Below are positions 20,781 through 31,661 of a stretch of 64,000 nucleotides of DNA, piece after piece (position 1 is the first letter of the stretch; each line of letters opens with the position of its first letter). Source of the DNA: Dipteris shenzhenensis (taxonomy: Eukaryota > Polypodiophyta > Polypodiopsida > Gleicheniales). The DNA lies in NCBI GenBank assembly GCA_047967505.1, contig CM106539.1; one strand, written 5' to 3'. The notes under the pieces are model-generated. The model had not been told where the DNA came from, ran no database searches, and saw nothing but the letters and a program-made list of their open reading frames with translations. The position numbers and the translations under genes are program-made.

Positions 20781-23700
20781 TCTCATCTCAAATATTCTGA
20801 GAAACATTGTTCTTATTGTGATAAGCATGGTCATGTCATCTCTGATTATTGGGCTTGGCAATATGATGAGCATGGTGTTACCACTAAGCAACCCCGCTTA
20901 TCTAATAATTCTCCTTGCGAATATTGTGGCGGAAATCATTCATCCTTTCGGTGTTACAAGAGGCGTTATGATCGCGAACGTACTCAAACATATGCTGCTC
21001 AACAACAAGATGCCCATATGCATCAATAGGCAAATCATATCTGTTCTGATGTCTCTCCAGAAAGGATACTTCATGTTCGAGATGGCTCCACTTTTATTGT
21101 TGATTCTGGTGCTACTGGTAATATGACATATCAATCTCAATGGTTACATAAATATCATGCTCTTCCTCACAAGAAATTGGTTTATCTTGCTGATGACACT
21201 ACTTGTCAAGTCATGGGTGTTGGTGATTTATATCTTGGCACTTTCTCTTCAACAAGAGTCTTGCGAGGCATTCTCCATGTTCCAGATCTTCAGAGAAATC
21301 TTCTTTCTATTGCACAACTTGTTGATCTTGGTCTCTTTATTGGCTTTGACCACACACAGTGTTGGATTGAAAAAGATGGACATACCATAGCAGTTGCTCC
21401 TCGGAATGAGCTCGGAATGGTAACCTCTTTCAACTTTCCTTAAATGATGATATTGCTAATGTGGTTACAGCCCCTGGTGATCTGGACTGCAAGCTATGGC
21501 ATCATCATTTTGTTCATTCAGATTTTGCCAAGCTACTTGCTATAAATCATCATGATCTTGTGAATGGTATGAATCTCCCAGCTCATCCTCACATGGGCCT
21601 CTGTGAATATTGTGCTCTTTGCAAGCATCATCGAAAACCCTTTCATGCATCTACTTCAACTCATTCATATGCTTTATTGGATCTTGTTCACACTGATATA
21701 TGTGGACCTTTTCCTCCATCCAAGTCTTTCTACAGGTATTTCATCACTTTCATTGACGATTGGTCAAGATATACAACTGCATTTCTCTTGCGACATAAGT
21801 CAGAGGCCTTATCAGTATTCAAGGAATATAAAACTGCTGTGGAACTTCATATTAGTTTTTGGATCATGACCCTTCGTAGTGACAACAGTGGAGAATATAT
21901 TTCTAATCTTTTTAATGATTATTGCATTGAGTGTGGCATTCATCGTGAATATACTGTTCCATACTCTCCTCAACAAAATGCTCATGCAGAGCGTGTAAGA
22001 ATCGCACTTCTCTTGATGCTATGCGATGTATGCTCCTTCATTCTAGATTATCTCGAAGCTTTTGGGCAGAAGCACGTATGACAGCCATCTTTGTGCAAAA
22101 TCATCTTCCTACAACTACAACTTTTGGTTAGATACCAATCACAGCTTGGACATGGGAGACTCCTTCTGTATCACATTTTTGAACTTTTGGTTGCATTGCT
22201 TATATTCTTGTACCAAAAGAGACATGGAAAAAGCTAGATCTTCCTGGCAAAAAGGTCATATTCATTGGATATTCTCCGAATTCTAAAGGTTATAAATTCT
22301 ATGATCCCTCTTCTAAGAAGGTGATAATCAATCGTGATGCCATATTCAATGAGCAGTTAATGGGAGGGGCATGGTCTACCGAGGATGCAGAGGACACAGA
22401 GTCCTTACTTTCTGCCTTTCCTTTTCTATTTGATAATGATTCCACTTCTGATGTCATTACTACTCGTTCATCTAATGGCATCATTGCTACTCCATCTGCA
22501 GAGCAATGTGTTGACAATCTTGATTTGGATCCTACACATACACAGGCCTCTGATGATAGTGTTGATATTTATGTTGATCTTCCTATTGATTTTGAACATG
22601 GTCCTACTCATAATTGTGTTGATGACTTTGAAATCATTGATCATGCAATGGTTGCTCATGAAGACCCTACTACTTATACAGAAGCTATCTCTTCTGCACA
22701 AAAGAGCAATGGAAGCTGAATATGATTCTTTGATCTCTAAAGGTACATGGGTTCTTACTGAACTATCTCTTGGTCGCACTCCTATCAAATGTAAGCGAGT
22801 TTATAAAACCAAAACTAAAGCTGATGGTTCTTTTGACAAGTTTAAAGCTCGTCTGGTTGCAAAAGGATACTCATAAATTGCAAGAGTTGATTATCATGAT
22901 ACTTTTTTACCCGTTGTTCATAGCACAAGTATTCAGGTACTCTTGGATTTTGCTACTCAATTTGATTTGGAGATTCATCAAATGGATGTGAAAACTGCTT
23001 TTGTTAATGGAGATCTTAAAGAGAAGATTTATATGGAGCAACCAGAAGGGTTCATACTTCCCGGTCAAGACCATCTTGTTTGTCGCCTTCATGGTGCTCT
23101 TTATGGTCTAAAACAAGCTTCCCATTCTTGGTACATGAAAATTGATCATTTTCTAACATCTCAAGGTTTCAACTCTTGTTTCTCTGACCCCAACTTATAT
23201 GCCCAATGTGATGGTGCTCTTTTTGTCATTCTTGCTCTTTATGTGGATGACACCATACTTGTTTCCAACAATCTCGATTTCTTGCAACATGTCAAGAAAA
23301 TCTTATCCTCAGCATTTGATATGGTTGATCTTGGTGACATTCATTCATGTCTTAGGGAATTCTGCTAATTCATTCAAGATGCAGTTCAAAAGTTTGGCTT
23401 GATGAATGCTCACTCTGCAACCACTCCTTGTCTTGTGAGCTTTGTCAAAAATAATCGATTGACTCATGATGTTGAGGTTTCACATCAACCCTATGCCAAT
23501 CTTGTTGGTTGCCTACAGTTTGTTGGTTTGAACACTCGACCAGATATTCTTTTTACTGCCAATTTTTTAGGTCAATATCTGGCTGCTCCCTCAATGCAAC
23601 ATTGGTCTGCAACAAAACGTGTTCGAAAGTATTTGAAAGGCACTTTTGATTTTGGATTAGTTTATCGACATGATACAGAATCATCTTCTGTGATGTCTCT

Positions 23701-24150
23701 TGATCTTTTCGGATATACAGATGCAGATTGGGCAAGCTCTCACTTCTTTATGCGGTCTACAAGTGGTAATTGCTTCTTTATCAATGGTTGCTTGGTCTCT
23801 TGGGCAAGTAAGAAGCAACGCTGTGTTGCTATTTCTACCACGGAATCTGAGTATGTAGCAGCTTCTCTAGCAGCTCGAGAATTGGTTTGACTGCAACAAT
23901 TGCTTGCAGATATTAGTCATCCTCCATCATCCACTACTTCTTTTAGATGTGATAATCAAAGTGCCATAAGTCTGGCTAAAGACTATGTTCAACATAACAA
24001 ATCCAAACATATTGCTATTCATTACCATTATGTTAGACATGAAGTGAAAAAATGGATTATAATGATTGAACATTGTCCCACTTGCCAGATGATTGCAGAT
24101 ATTCTCACTAAAGGACTTAGTAAGGCACGTTTCACAGTGCTATGATAAGA
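20725..24150 (+). pseudogene. Second Ty1/copia gag-pol, 5'-truncated and decayed
   Basis: Plus-strand copia polyprotein remnant unrelated in detail to the one at 6439. Order: zinc-knuckle region (HCSYCDKHGHVISDYW, 20812 on), protease (FIVDSGATGNM, about 21090), GAG-pre-integrase (about 21470-21650), integrase (VHTDICGP about 21690, LRSDNSGEY about 21872, SPQQNAHAE about 21966), reverse transcriptase (about 22700-23360, LYVDD near 23239), and RNase H (GYTDADWA about 23711, STTESEY about 23837). At least five stops or frameshifts are visible (near 21028, 21441, 22720, 22875, 23365 and 23889). The first part of gag and the 5' LTR are missing; the left edge is the CACTA-2 end. Confidence 0.93.
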
Positions 24151-24608
24151 ACTTGGATTTCTTGCAGCTTCTCTCTTCCAAGATTAACACACCTATGGGT
24201 GACCTTTTGTATATAAATGCACATTTGCATTACATACTTGTAAATAATTGTACAAACGATCAACTTGTATACTTGTGTATAGGAGCTCGGGTTAATTTTT
24301 CCCTTCTGCTCCCCAAGGGTTTTTTCATCCGTAGCTAGAGATCTTTGTTTGAGTGGGGGTGTTAGAGCTATATATAGCTTGCCCTAACTTGAACTAGGTC
24401 TCACCTATATATATGTAACTAGTGATCAATATGAATAAGTCTTTGGGAGTCTATTTGGTGTGTCTATCATCTCTTCTTCTTCTCTCTCAATAGAATGGAT
24501 ACTGACAATAGCGACTGCTGTAAAAAACTTAAAATACACTTGCACCTCATACTTTCACACGGTAGACTAAGATAGAAGCTGACCTTTATGATTCCTTGAG
24601 GGGAGTAT
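24151..24608 (+). repeat. Second copia 3' region and partial 3' LTR
   Basis: After the RNase H frame a purine-rich GAGTGGGGG lies directly before TGTTAGAGCTATATATAG at 24360, the expected polypurine tract and LTR start. A clear LTR end is not visible; a possible one is near 24507, so the LTR is probably short or truncated. The rest up to 24608 holds no recognised feature. Confidence 0.6.
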
Positions 24609-24809
24609 GTATGACCAATACTCATTTTATATTGGTCACAATCAAGTTGAGATAACCTCAGATGGATTAAACATGGAAGAAGAAGATAGTACTATGAATT
24701 GTAGTAAAGAAGAGAAGTTCAATAGATATATTGACATGCATGAACCTGTACGTCAAGTTTGAAGGACATAGAAGCATAAAATATAATGTCCAACAAAAAT
24801 TTTTAAGTA

Positions 24810-25693
24810 CATGACCATAGGATCCATGGCTCCAAATCAATGCCACCGTGGTTAGATCAATATGAATGTTTTCCAACATTAAGCCTGCCATTCGGACAAC
24901 ACATGGGTTGACACATGGCTCTCACATAGCATTGGATGTAGCAGCAGATGGCACAACGACAATCTGCACTGGCACTTGTGAAATGGGTTGCTGACCTAAT
25001 TATAGATGCCAGTAGGATGCATAAGCAGCCTTCTCCTCTGCACCCTATTGCTTTGGGCTTGAGCTCCTTGGACAAAATTCTCCTGAACCTCAAGTGCATG
25101 TATGAGAACCTTGTAAAGGCACACCCTTCCTCAAATTCCATTTTATATTTTCTATTAGAGAATTTGTTGCAGAGCTATCCCTCTAATCGGAGGGTTATTT
25201 GTATGCCACTGGGTCGAAGGGTAGCCTTATGGCACCGGTCAGTAGGATAGCAGATGACACATGTTGGCGGGTTGGGTTGGGTTGGTATATCTTTGAGACA
25301 GTGGGTTAATGTCGATATCTCAAGTCAGTAGGGTGGAAGGATGGCAACGGCCATAGGCCTAACTATTGGCGGGATAGCTTGCCTCAGAGGGACACCAGAA
25401 TGGCACCGATCGAAGGGATCATGGTTATGGCGCCAGGTCAATGCCTAGCAAGCCGACGGGATAGCAACCCCTGACAAATCATAATTAAGGTAGCGGGTTA
25501 GGTGGCTGACATGTGTCAATCGGGGATAGAGACTAATGCGATAGGTCAGTGGGATACTGAGCTATGGCAATGGGTTGGTGGGATAGGAATGTTTGGGAAC
25601 ACGCAAGGTCTGCATAGGAAATGTCTGGGAACACGCAAGGTCACCGAATCTCTTCGGATGATTGTAGCTTTCTCTGGATGAGTTCTTTAGAAA
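24810..25693. other. Non-genic part of repeated block, copy 2
   Basis: Matches about 3650-4433 of copy 1. It contains one 100-codon plus-strand frame (24948-25250, including LSSLDKILLNLKCMYEN) of unknown significance; the copy 1 version is shorter and interrupted. No gypsy fragment is present here. Confidence 0.45.
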
Positions 25694-27370
25694 AATAATA
25701 ATTTGCTTCAACAACTACAACAAAGGAAAGGACACAGAGAGCCATTACAGAGAACAATGCTTATTGTACTTGCCATTTATCAATATGGAACACGTCTTAT
25801 CAGATAACATCGCTACATGGCATGACCTATACCATATGAAAAAGTGATCAAACAAAATCATTCACAATTCAACAAGATCATCCTGAATATAATCTTTGAA
25901 AGAACATCGAACTCGACATCGTCAACTTCATCAAGTACTGTGCAGTGTGCAACTAGGCCTAGGCTAGAGAAGTATGACCTAGTAGTTGATACAAATATCA
26001 ATTACAAGCAAGGACAAACTAACAATGCTCCTCACTTCTACATTGACATCACCTCAAACGCTATCATCAAACAGCTTAACAAAGAACAAAGGCTAATGGT
26101 GGATGACATTATGCTTCAAAAGAGATACAATCCAAAAAAATTTTTTTACCTCTCCCTATCCGGGAACCTAGGGGTGGGAAAGACTTACACATTGATGGTT
26201 ATTGTATAGGCACTACTATGATCATACTTCCACTAAGATACAACAAACATAGACAACCCAAGGATACTGCTACTAGCATATATAGGAAAAGCAGCTCGCT
26301 AAATAGGACGAACGATGATACATGCAGCACTACACCTGCCACTATTGACTGCATCTACATACATGACACTCTCGGTCGAGAAACTACAAGAGCTTGCAAT
26401 ACTGTACAAAGACATCTAACTAATAGTCCTAGATGATGTCTCTCTTGTGGGCTTGAACATATTGATTCCAATTGATATGTGAATGCATGAAATAAAACAT
26501 AATCAGATACATGATACAACCTTTTAGATGAGTAGATGTACTCCTATGCGGCGACCTCTGCCAAGCAAGCCCCACCAAAGACTCATGGATATTCTTGAAG
26601 CAAACAACATCTTTCATCATTTTGGGAGAACTACATACTATACTATGAACTAAGAGAACCGATGCAACAAGAAAACAAACATTTCATTACTCTGCTAAAA
26701 AAAAGCAGAGTTGGTGAACAGAACAATGACGACCTGAGCACACTAAGCAACTTATACTTATGTCAACCATAAAAGAAGCACACAGTACGACATCTGTTCT
26801 ACATGAATGCTTCAAAAGACATGCAAAATGAATATGTCTTCCGTACTATAACAACACAACCACACATCCTCAGGGCAAAAGACATATGACATGGAACTTG
26901 TAGTAAGACAGTGAGCATCTCCATAGCTCCAGGTATTGGCCTCAAAACATACTACAAAACTGACATCATCATCAACATTAATGAAGACATGTACCATGAA
27001 GGATCACAATCACTACTAACAGTCTTCACTCACTCTTCAAGTCAAAAAAAGGGAATAACGTTGAAGTTGTAAACACATACAAACATCCCAAAGCAAGCAC
27101 ATCGCTATTATAAGTTATAGACCCAAGCCTACAAAAAATCAATAAAGACGCAACAACTTACATCATGGGGGACTTCAACATTAAATTCAACGAGGAAACA
27201 TGCTCAAAACATCAATAGCAGGAGTACATGTCATAAAAAAACATGTACCAAATAATCAACGAACCGACCACAATTCATGGATCAACAATTGATCATATAT
27301 GGACAAACAAGCCTTCGACTACCACTGCGACCGGCACAAACTACACTTATGGTTAGGTCACTAGATATTA
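25694..27370 (+). pseudogene. PIF1-type helicase plus endonuclease domain, copy 2
   Basis: Uninterrupted-by-insertion version of the copy 1 pseudogene. The Walker A motif GNLGVGKTYTL is intact (about 26162-26195), followed by ILYKDI/VLDDVSLV (about 26400-26450), a frameshifted CGDLCQ region (about 26550) and LREPMQQ (about 26650). The frame then passes through the empty copia site (26955-26959) into the endonuclease-fold part with YIMGDFNIKFNEE (about 27160-27200) and GSTIDHIWTNK (about 27280-27310). Stops and frameshifts remain, so it is inactive. The continuity supports a single fused helicase-endonuclease ancestor, as in Helentron-type proteins. Confidence 0.75.
26955..26959. other. Empty target site (CAAAA) of the copia insertion
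   Basis: Here ACTACAAAA runs directly into CTGACATCATCATCAAC. In copy 1 the matching sequence is split by the 5.3-kb copia element with CAAAA duplicated on both sides. Confidence 0.9.
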
Positions 27371-27589
27371 TATGTTACAAGTAACGAATAGAACATTAAG
27401 TACAAAAAAAGTTCATGACATTTGGGGGCAGGACTAATGAATTATATTCATCTTGTTTTTTTAGTTGTACTAAAATTGGAGCTTCCCCATACGAGGTCAC
27501 CATAATAAAGCTCTACGCTGTCCGCGGGCTTGAACTGAGGATATAGCGGCTTGGTCTAAACTCCCGTGGGAGAGATGACTGCCTAGCAG

Positions 27590-27961
27590 TTAGAGGGATT
27601 TCGCCAAAGTATAAACTATGCAGACGGCACCATCGTTGAACTCTCCTGCGTCCCCGAACTCTACAACGCATGATTCAAGCACGGCGTTCAAATTGCTGAT
27701 GATGGTGGCGCTCTCCACAGTGACTGACACGTCGTCAATTTGAAGGTTTTCCACGCTTGCAATACAGTTCCCTACGTGGTTTACAATTTCCTCCCCTGCA
27801 GGTATGTTGTAGCTAGGCAATTGCGCGAAACCGTCAATGGCGTACTCGCAAGCTATCTCGTTAGGACCGTCATCCGCGTAGGTGCACCACAATTGGGCAT
27901 AGCATGCCGAGGTAGTCATCAGCAGCATGACGGCAAGAAACAGCCTGGGATAGTTCTTCAT
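27590..27961 (-). CDS. Small secreted protein, uncharacterised (123 aa), copy 2
   Basis: Second intact copy of the 11659-12030 gene. The signal peptide and all five mature-region cysteines are the same, and the frame ends TLAKSL instead of TLTKSH. Nucleotides 27605-28022 match copy 1 with no difference, although the sequence on either side differs by about 5-6 percent. Two intact copies next to broken helicase pseudogenes imply recent homogenisation or selection. The product would enter the secretory pathway; its function is unknown. Confidence 0.7.
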   Translation of the reverse strand: MKNYPRLFLAVMLLMTTSACYAQLWCTYADDGPNEIACEYAIDGFAQLPSYNIPAGEEIVNHVGNCIASVENLQIDDVSVTVESATIISNLNAVLESCVVEFGDAGEFNDGAVCIVYTLAKSL

Positions 27962-28180
27962 CTTGGCCCTCCTGGATAAAAATTAGGGACGTCAGAGATG
28001 GGCGGGTGTGCAGCTATCATGACTACAAATCCTTCGAAAACAAAACAAAACGAAAGGAAGCGAAGAACGCTGGAAGGCGAAGGCGTGACGGATTAACCAA
28101 TAGATTACGCAAGTGATGATCACCCTACGCAAGGCGCTTGTGCGGGGTGCTAAAAATTTCGGTCCGGATACTAGCGCCCG

Positions 28181-28186
28181 TTTATA
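28181..28186 (-). promoter_or_regulatory. Possible TATA box for secreted-protein gene, copy 2
   Basis: TATAAA on the minus strand at the same distance from the start codon as in copy 1, despite substitutions nearby. Confidence 0.35.
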
Positions 28187-28400
28187 CTGATGAGAGGGCG
28201 AGCTTGTACTGATGAGGGGCTCTTCTTTTAGAGCGGCGACTAGACCAACCAGTTAGGAACGGACACACACATCTTGTCGCTCGCCGGCCAATTACCGTGC
28301 CTTGGGAGGCAGCCGCCTTCCCGTTGAGTCGTTGACGATGATAATCAAACACAAATGGGACATTGGAAAAAACGTTGAATTATAAAGCGCCCGTCAATTA

Positions 28401-28788
28401 TCAAACAACAAGGTGCAGGATCCACCGAGGCCCTGCTTTGAGAAGGGTGGAGGTGGGATAAGGTCCATCGAAGGTGGAGCCTCCACCCTGCTTCGAGAAG
28501 GGTGGAGGTGGGATAAGGTCCATGGAAGGTGTATGGATTAAGTTATAAGGTTGAGTAGGCAGCGAAAATTTTTTTTGGGCATTTGCCTCGTCTTTAAAAC
28601 AAAAAAGAAGAGCTTGTTCTAGGGAGTTGATTATCGACATGTATGTATTTGTTAGGTATTTGAATTTTTTGTATACATCCTCCTTCATGTTTTTTCATTT
28701 TTATTAATATGTGTTTTTATTATTTTCCTATGTTTTATGATATGCATGCATGTGTTGGAGTGTCTCAAATTGCATTAATATATGCACG
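28401..28788 (-). pseudogene. ORF X, 3' portion of copy 2
   Basis: Minus-strand tail of ORF X (KKFSLPTQPYNLIHTPSMDL is recognisable), cut at 28788 by CACTA-2 copy 2. The 5' portion of the same gene lies in opposite orientation at 35303-37132. A roughly 60-bp GGTGGAGGTGGGATAAGG unit is tandemly duplicated at about 28420-28530, which changes the tail relative to copy 1. Confidence 0.6.
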
Positions 28789-29045
28789 CACAACAAGACA
28801 AAGCACCCATAGACGCGCGCACAGACGCGTTTCATGAACTAAATAAAAAACTTACGGACGCGTCTATTTGCGCGTCTGGAGACCCGCGTCTAATTGCGCG
28901 TCTATATATGAGACTCACGCGCGTATAGACGCATAAATAGACGCGCTTATAAATGCGTTTATAGACGCACCTATAGACGCAAGTCGAACAGACAGACGCC
29001 AATATAAACGCGTTTTTAAACGCACAGATAGACGCGCTTTTTTTT
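28789..29045. repeat. CACTA-2 left terminus and subterminal repeats, copy 2
   Basis: Terminus followed by a dozen or so degenerate GCGTCTATAGACGC-type motifs; mirror image of 20456-20724. Confidence 0.85.
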
Positions 29046-29473
29046 AAAAAATGTTTTTACAGAATATTGTGTATGTTGTGTATGCTATATAGTTACAAGA
29101 ATCCCATATCCACATTGTGTAATTCAATTCTTACAGCCAACCGCATTTTAATTACAATTCCAAATAAAATATTAGAACTCCAAAACGCAATAAAATTGAA
29201 AGCTCAAAAAGTGCTTGTATATACATATAGCACGAAGCTAAGCCACGTCATGTGGCTTCAAGTACAAAAAATAAGGAAGCTAAGCCACGTCATGTGGCTT
29301 CAAGTACAAAAAATAAGAGGAGTCTATATACAAGAGGCACGAAGCCAAGCCAGTGGCTTTAAGTACAAAAAAGAGTAGCTAGCACTACTTCTACGACTAA
29401 TCCTCGCTGCCTTCCACGCTCCCTTCTGCGCTCCCTTCTGCGCCTCCTTCCTCGTCTTCAATTTTGGCATTAT
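29046..29473. other. CACTA-2 copy 2, Ptta 3' region
   Basis: Contains the same tandem duplication as copy 1 (about 29225-29315, GCCACGTCATGTGGCTTCAA units) and an end of the Ptta coding region (about 29395-29460, minus strand, glycine/glutamate rich). No other gene is seen. Confidence 0.5.
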
Positions 29474-30778
29474 TTAATTACTTTCAAATACCTGGGGGGT
29501 CGCTCCAGTAGCTCGGGTATACTGCTCCTCAGTAATCAACCCGTCATCATAGAAGTGTCTCCATGTATCTCCTCTGCGATGGTGGCGGTGGTAGGCTGTC
29601 TCCACTGGAGTAGGGTATCTGCCCACGATCTCAAGCTGCATGACCGCGACACATTTTGTGGAGGGATTAGTACAAAGAAACAACCAACCTCCTAATAAAC
29701 TACATAAGCAATATAATTTGAGATCGATACTTACAAATTGGGCCTCCCATGATTCAACACCCCCTGCTCCAAAATGCGCGCTTCCATATTCCTCCATCTG
29801 GATCCTCCGTGCCTCCACGTGCTACAAACTGGGGTCCTCCCTCGCTGACTTCATTGCCTTCTTCCACTCACGCTTGTGAGCGGTGTGGGGCGGGCCCCTT
29901 GGTGGTTGACCTACCTCAAGCCTGGCAAGCTCCGCTAGTGCCTGCCTCTTAAGCGAAGATCTTTTATTGCTAAGTATCGTAACAATCTTTGACTTCCCCC
30001 ATTTATCTGTGAACTGGCGATTGGGGGGGTTAGGATACCTAGAGCGAACAGTAGCGAGGGTCTCATCAGCCAACCTCTTTGGGTGGTCTTTGTAGTGGAT
30101 AAAGCAATCTTTGTAATTGTTAGCAATTACAGAGCGCATGAAGGCCATGATGTCCTTCCCCCACGCATCCATCAAGATGCCTCCTGTCTGAGTCATGTCA
30201 TAATAAATCGTACCATCACCCAGAGGCACGTCTAAATCACCTGAATCATCCTCCTCCTCACCGCCACATGGCCCAAAGCACTGTGCCATGCATCCCCCAC
30301 CGCTCTCCCTGCTACTACACCTGCTACCCTATCGTGTCGAGCTCGTACGCTGGCCACTCGTAGCTGGGAACTGCACGGGACTATGCTGACCACTCGTAGC
30401 TAGAGAACCGAGTCTCGACGGCTGGGGAGTACGTCGACGGCTCGCCGAGACAGAAGGACCTCTTGACGGCATGGGGGAAGGGGCATAAGACGGGATGGCA
30501 GAAGGGACATAAGATGGCATGGGGGAAGGGGCATAAGACGGTACGGGGGAAGGGGCATAAGAAGGGACATAAGACGGCTGTGCTGACTCCGCTGGGGTGA
30601 TCTCAGGCGATGTGGGGTGGCTTGGAGTCTGTAGTGCCGACTCTTGGGGAGTGTTTAGAGTACCCGTCATATACCCATATAACTCCGCAGGACTAGGAGG
30701 GTGCCCTAAAAGGTTATATAAGTCCTTCCAAATAGATTCCCGGGGATCAGGTGAGCTAGAAGCGCTTCCTAGCCACAT
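29474..30778 (-). pseudogene. Ptta/TNPA-like protein of CACTA-2, copy 2
   Basis: Begins MWLGSASSSPDPRES at 30778. The frame is open through a PSYAPSP-type proline/serine repeat to a TAG at about 30327 (copy 1 has CAG), then continues 30289-29822 with the conserved Transposase_24-like region (KDHPKRLADETLATVRSRYP). A second TAG near 29821 again replaces CAG. Exon 1 ends VESWEAQF, and the next exon encodes EIVGRYPTPVETAYHRHHRR. Without the two transitions the frame would be open, so inactivation is recent. In En/Spm elements the second gene product binds subterminal repeats; that role is inferred. Confidence 0.8.
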
Positions 30779-31661
30779 GTTGAATTGGAAAAAAGGAAAA
30801 AAATCTATTACTGATGAGCTGAGAAGAAAGGGAAAGAAAAGAGAGGCTTACTGTCAGAGCGCATCTATAGACCCGTCTGATTTGCGCGTCTATAGACGCG
30901 TCTAACAGGGCGTCTAACAGAGCGTTTAACAGAGCGTCTAGCAGAGCGTCTAACAGAGCATCTATAGACGCGTCTGTGTGTATCTGCAACAAGCTAGACG
31001 CGCGGTTAGATGCGCCTGTAGACGCGCTTTTAGACACGCCCTGAGACGCGCCTATAGACGCGCTCCGACAGGCAAGATTTCTAAAAAGTCGAAAAGGACA
31101 TTGCGTCCGACACAAAAACGTGACACTCATACCCAGATCATGCGCTTCCTGGATACGAGAAAGTACAAAACTGGAGAGAGCAAACTTCAAACAAGATCAA
31201 CTGCAAAAAGACTTACTTGGATAAAGGTATGGAAGGTTCTTCTTTCTTTTTCAAACTTGCTTCTTCTCCTTGTTCGTCCTCCTCTCCTTTAAGCTTAGAA
31301 GTAAGTGTAGGTACGGTCCCTTTCTCTTGAGTGGATGCTTGGAAGTAAGTATAGGAGGCTCTCTCTTAAGCTTCGAATCTATGGATCTGCTAATAAAGAA
31401 GGAAGAAAGCCGCGCGAAGTTTAAGTAATGTGAAGAAAAGCAAAGCGAGCGGCGCACCGAAAAGCAAGTTTAAAAGCCGCGTCTATAGTCGCGTCTACTA
31501 GCACGTCTATAGGCGCGTCTAAATACACAGAGTAGACGCGCGTTTAGACGCGCCTTTAGACGCGATGTTAGAGGCGACTATAGACGCTGCGATAGATGCA
31601 ACACAGAGTTTAAATTAAACATTTGAAGAAGAGCAAATTTGGTGGGTTGTTTGTTTGTAGG
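30779..31661. repeat. CACTA-2 central region with palindrome clusters, copy 2
   Basis: The divergent intergenic region, mirror of 17825-18640. Palindrome clusters lie at 30860-31075 and 31480-31600 on either side of the Ptta leader. No other gene is seen. Confidence 0.75.

Larger units (their letters stand above)
24609..28788 (+). repeat. Repeated block, copy 2 (left portion)
   Basis: Counterpart of 2886-12891 without the copia element. It starts with TATGACCAATACTCATTTTA, matching the base after the CACTA-1 end at 2885, and ends with the ACG target duplication at 28786-28788, where CACTA-2 copy 2 begins. The rest of the block lies inverted at 35303-37132. Confidence 0.8.
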
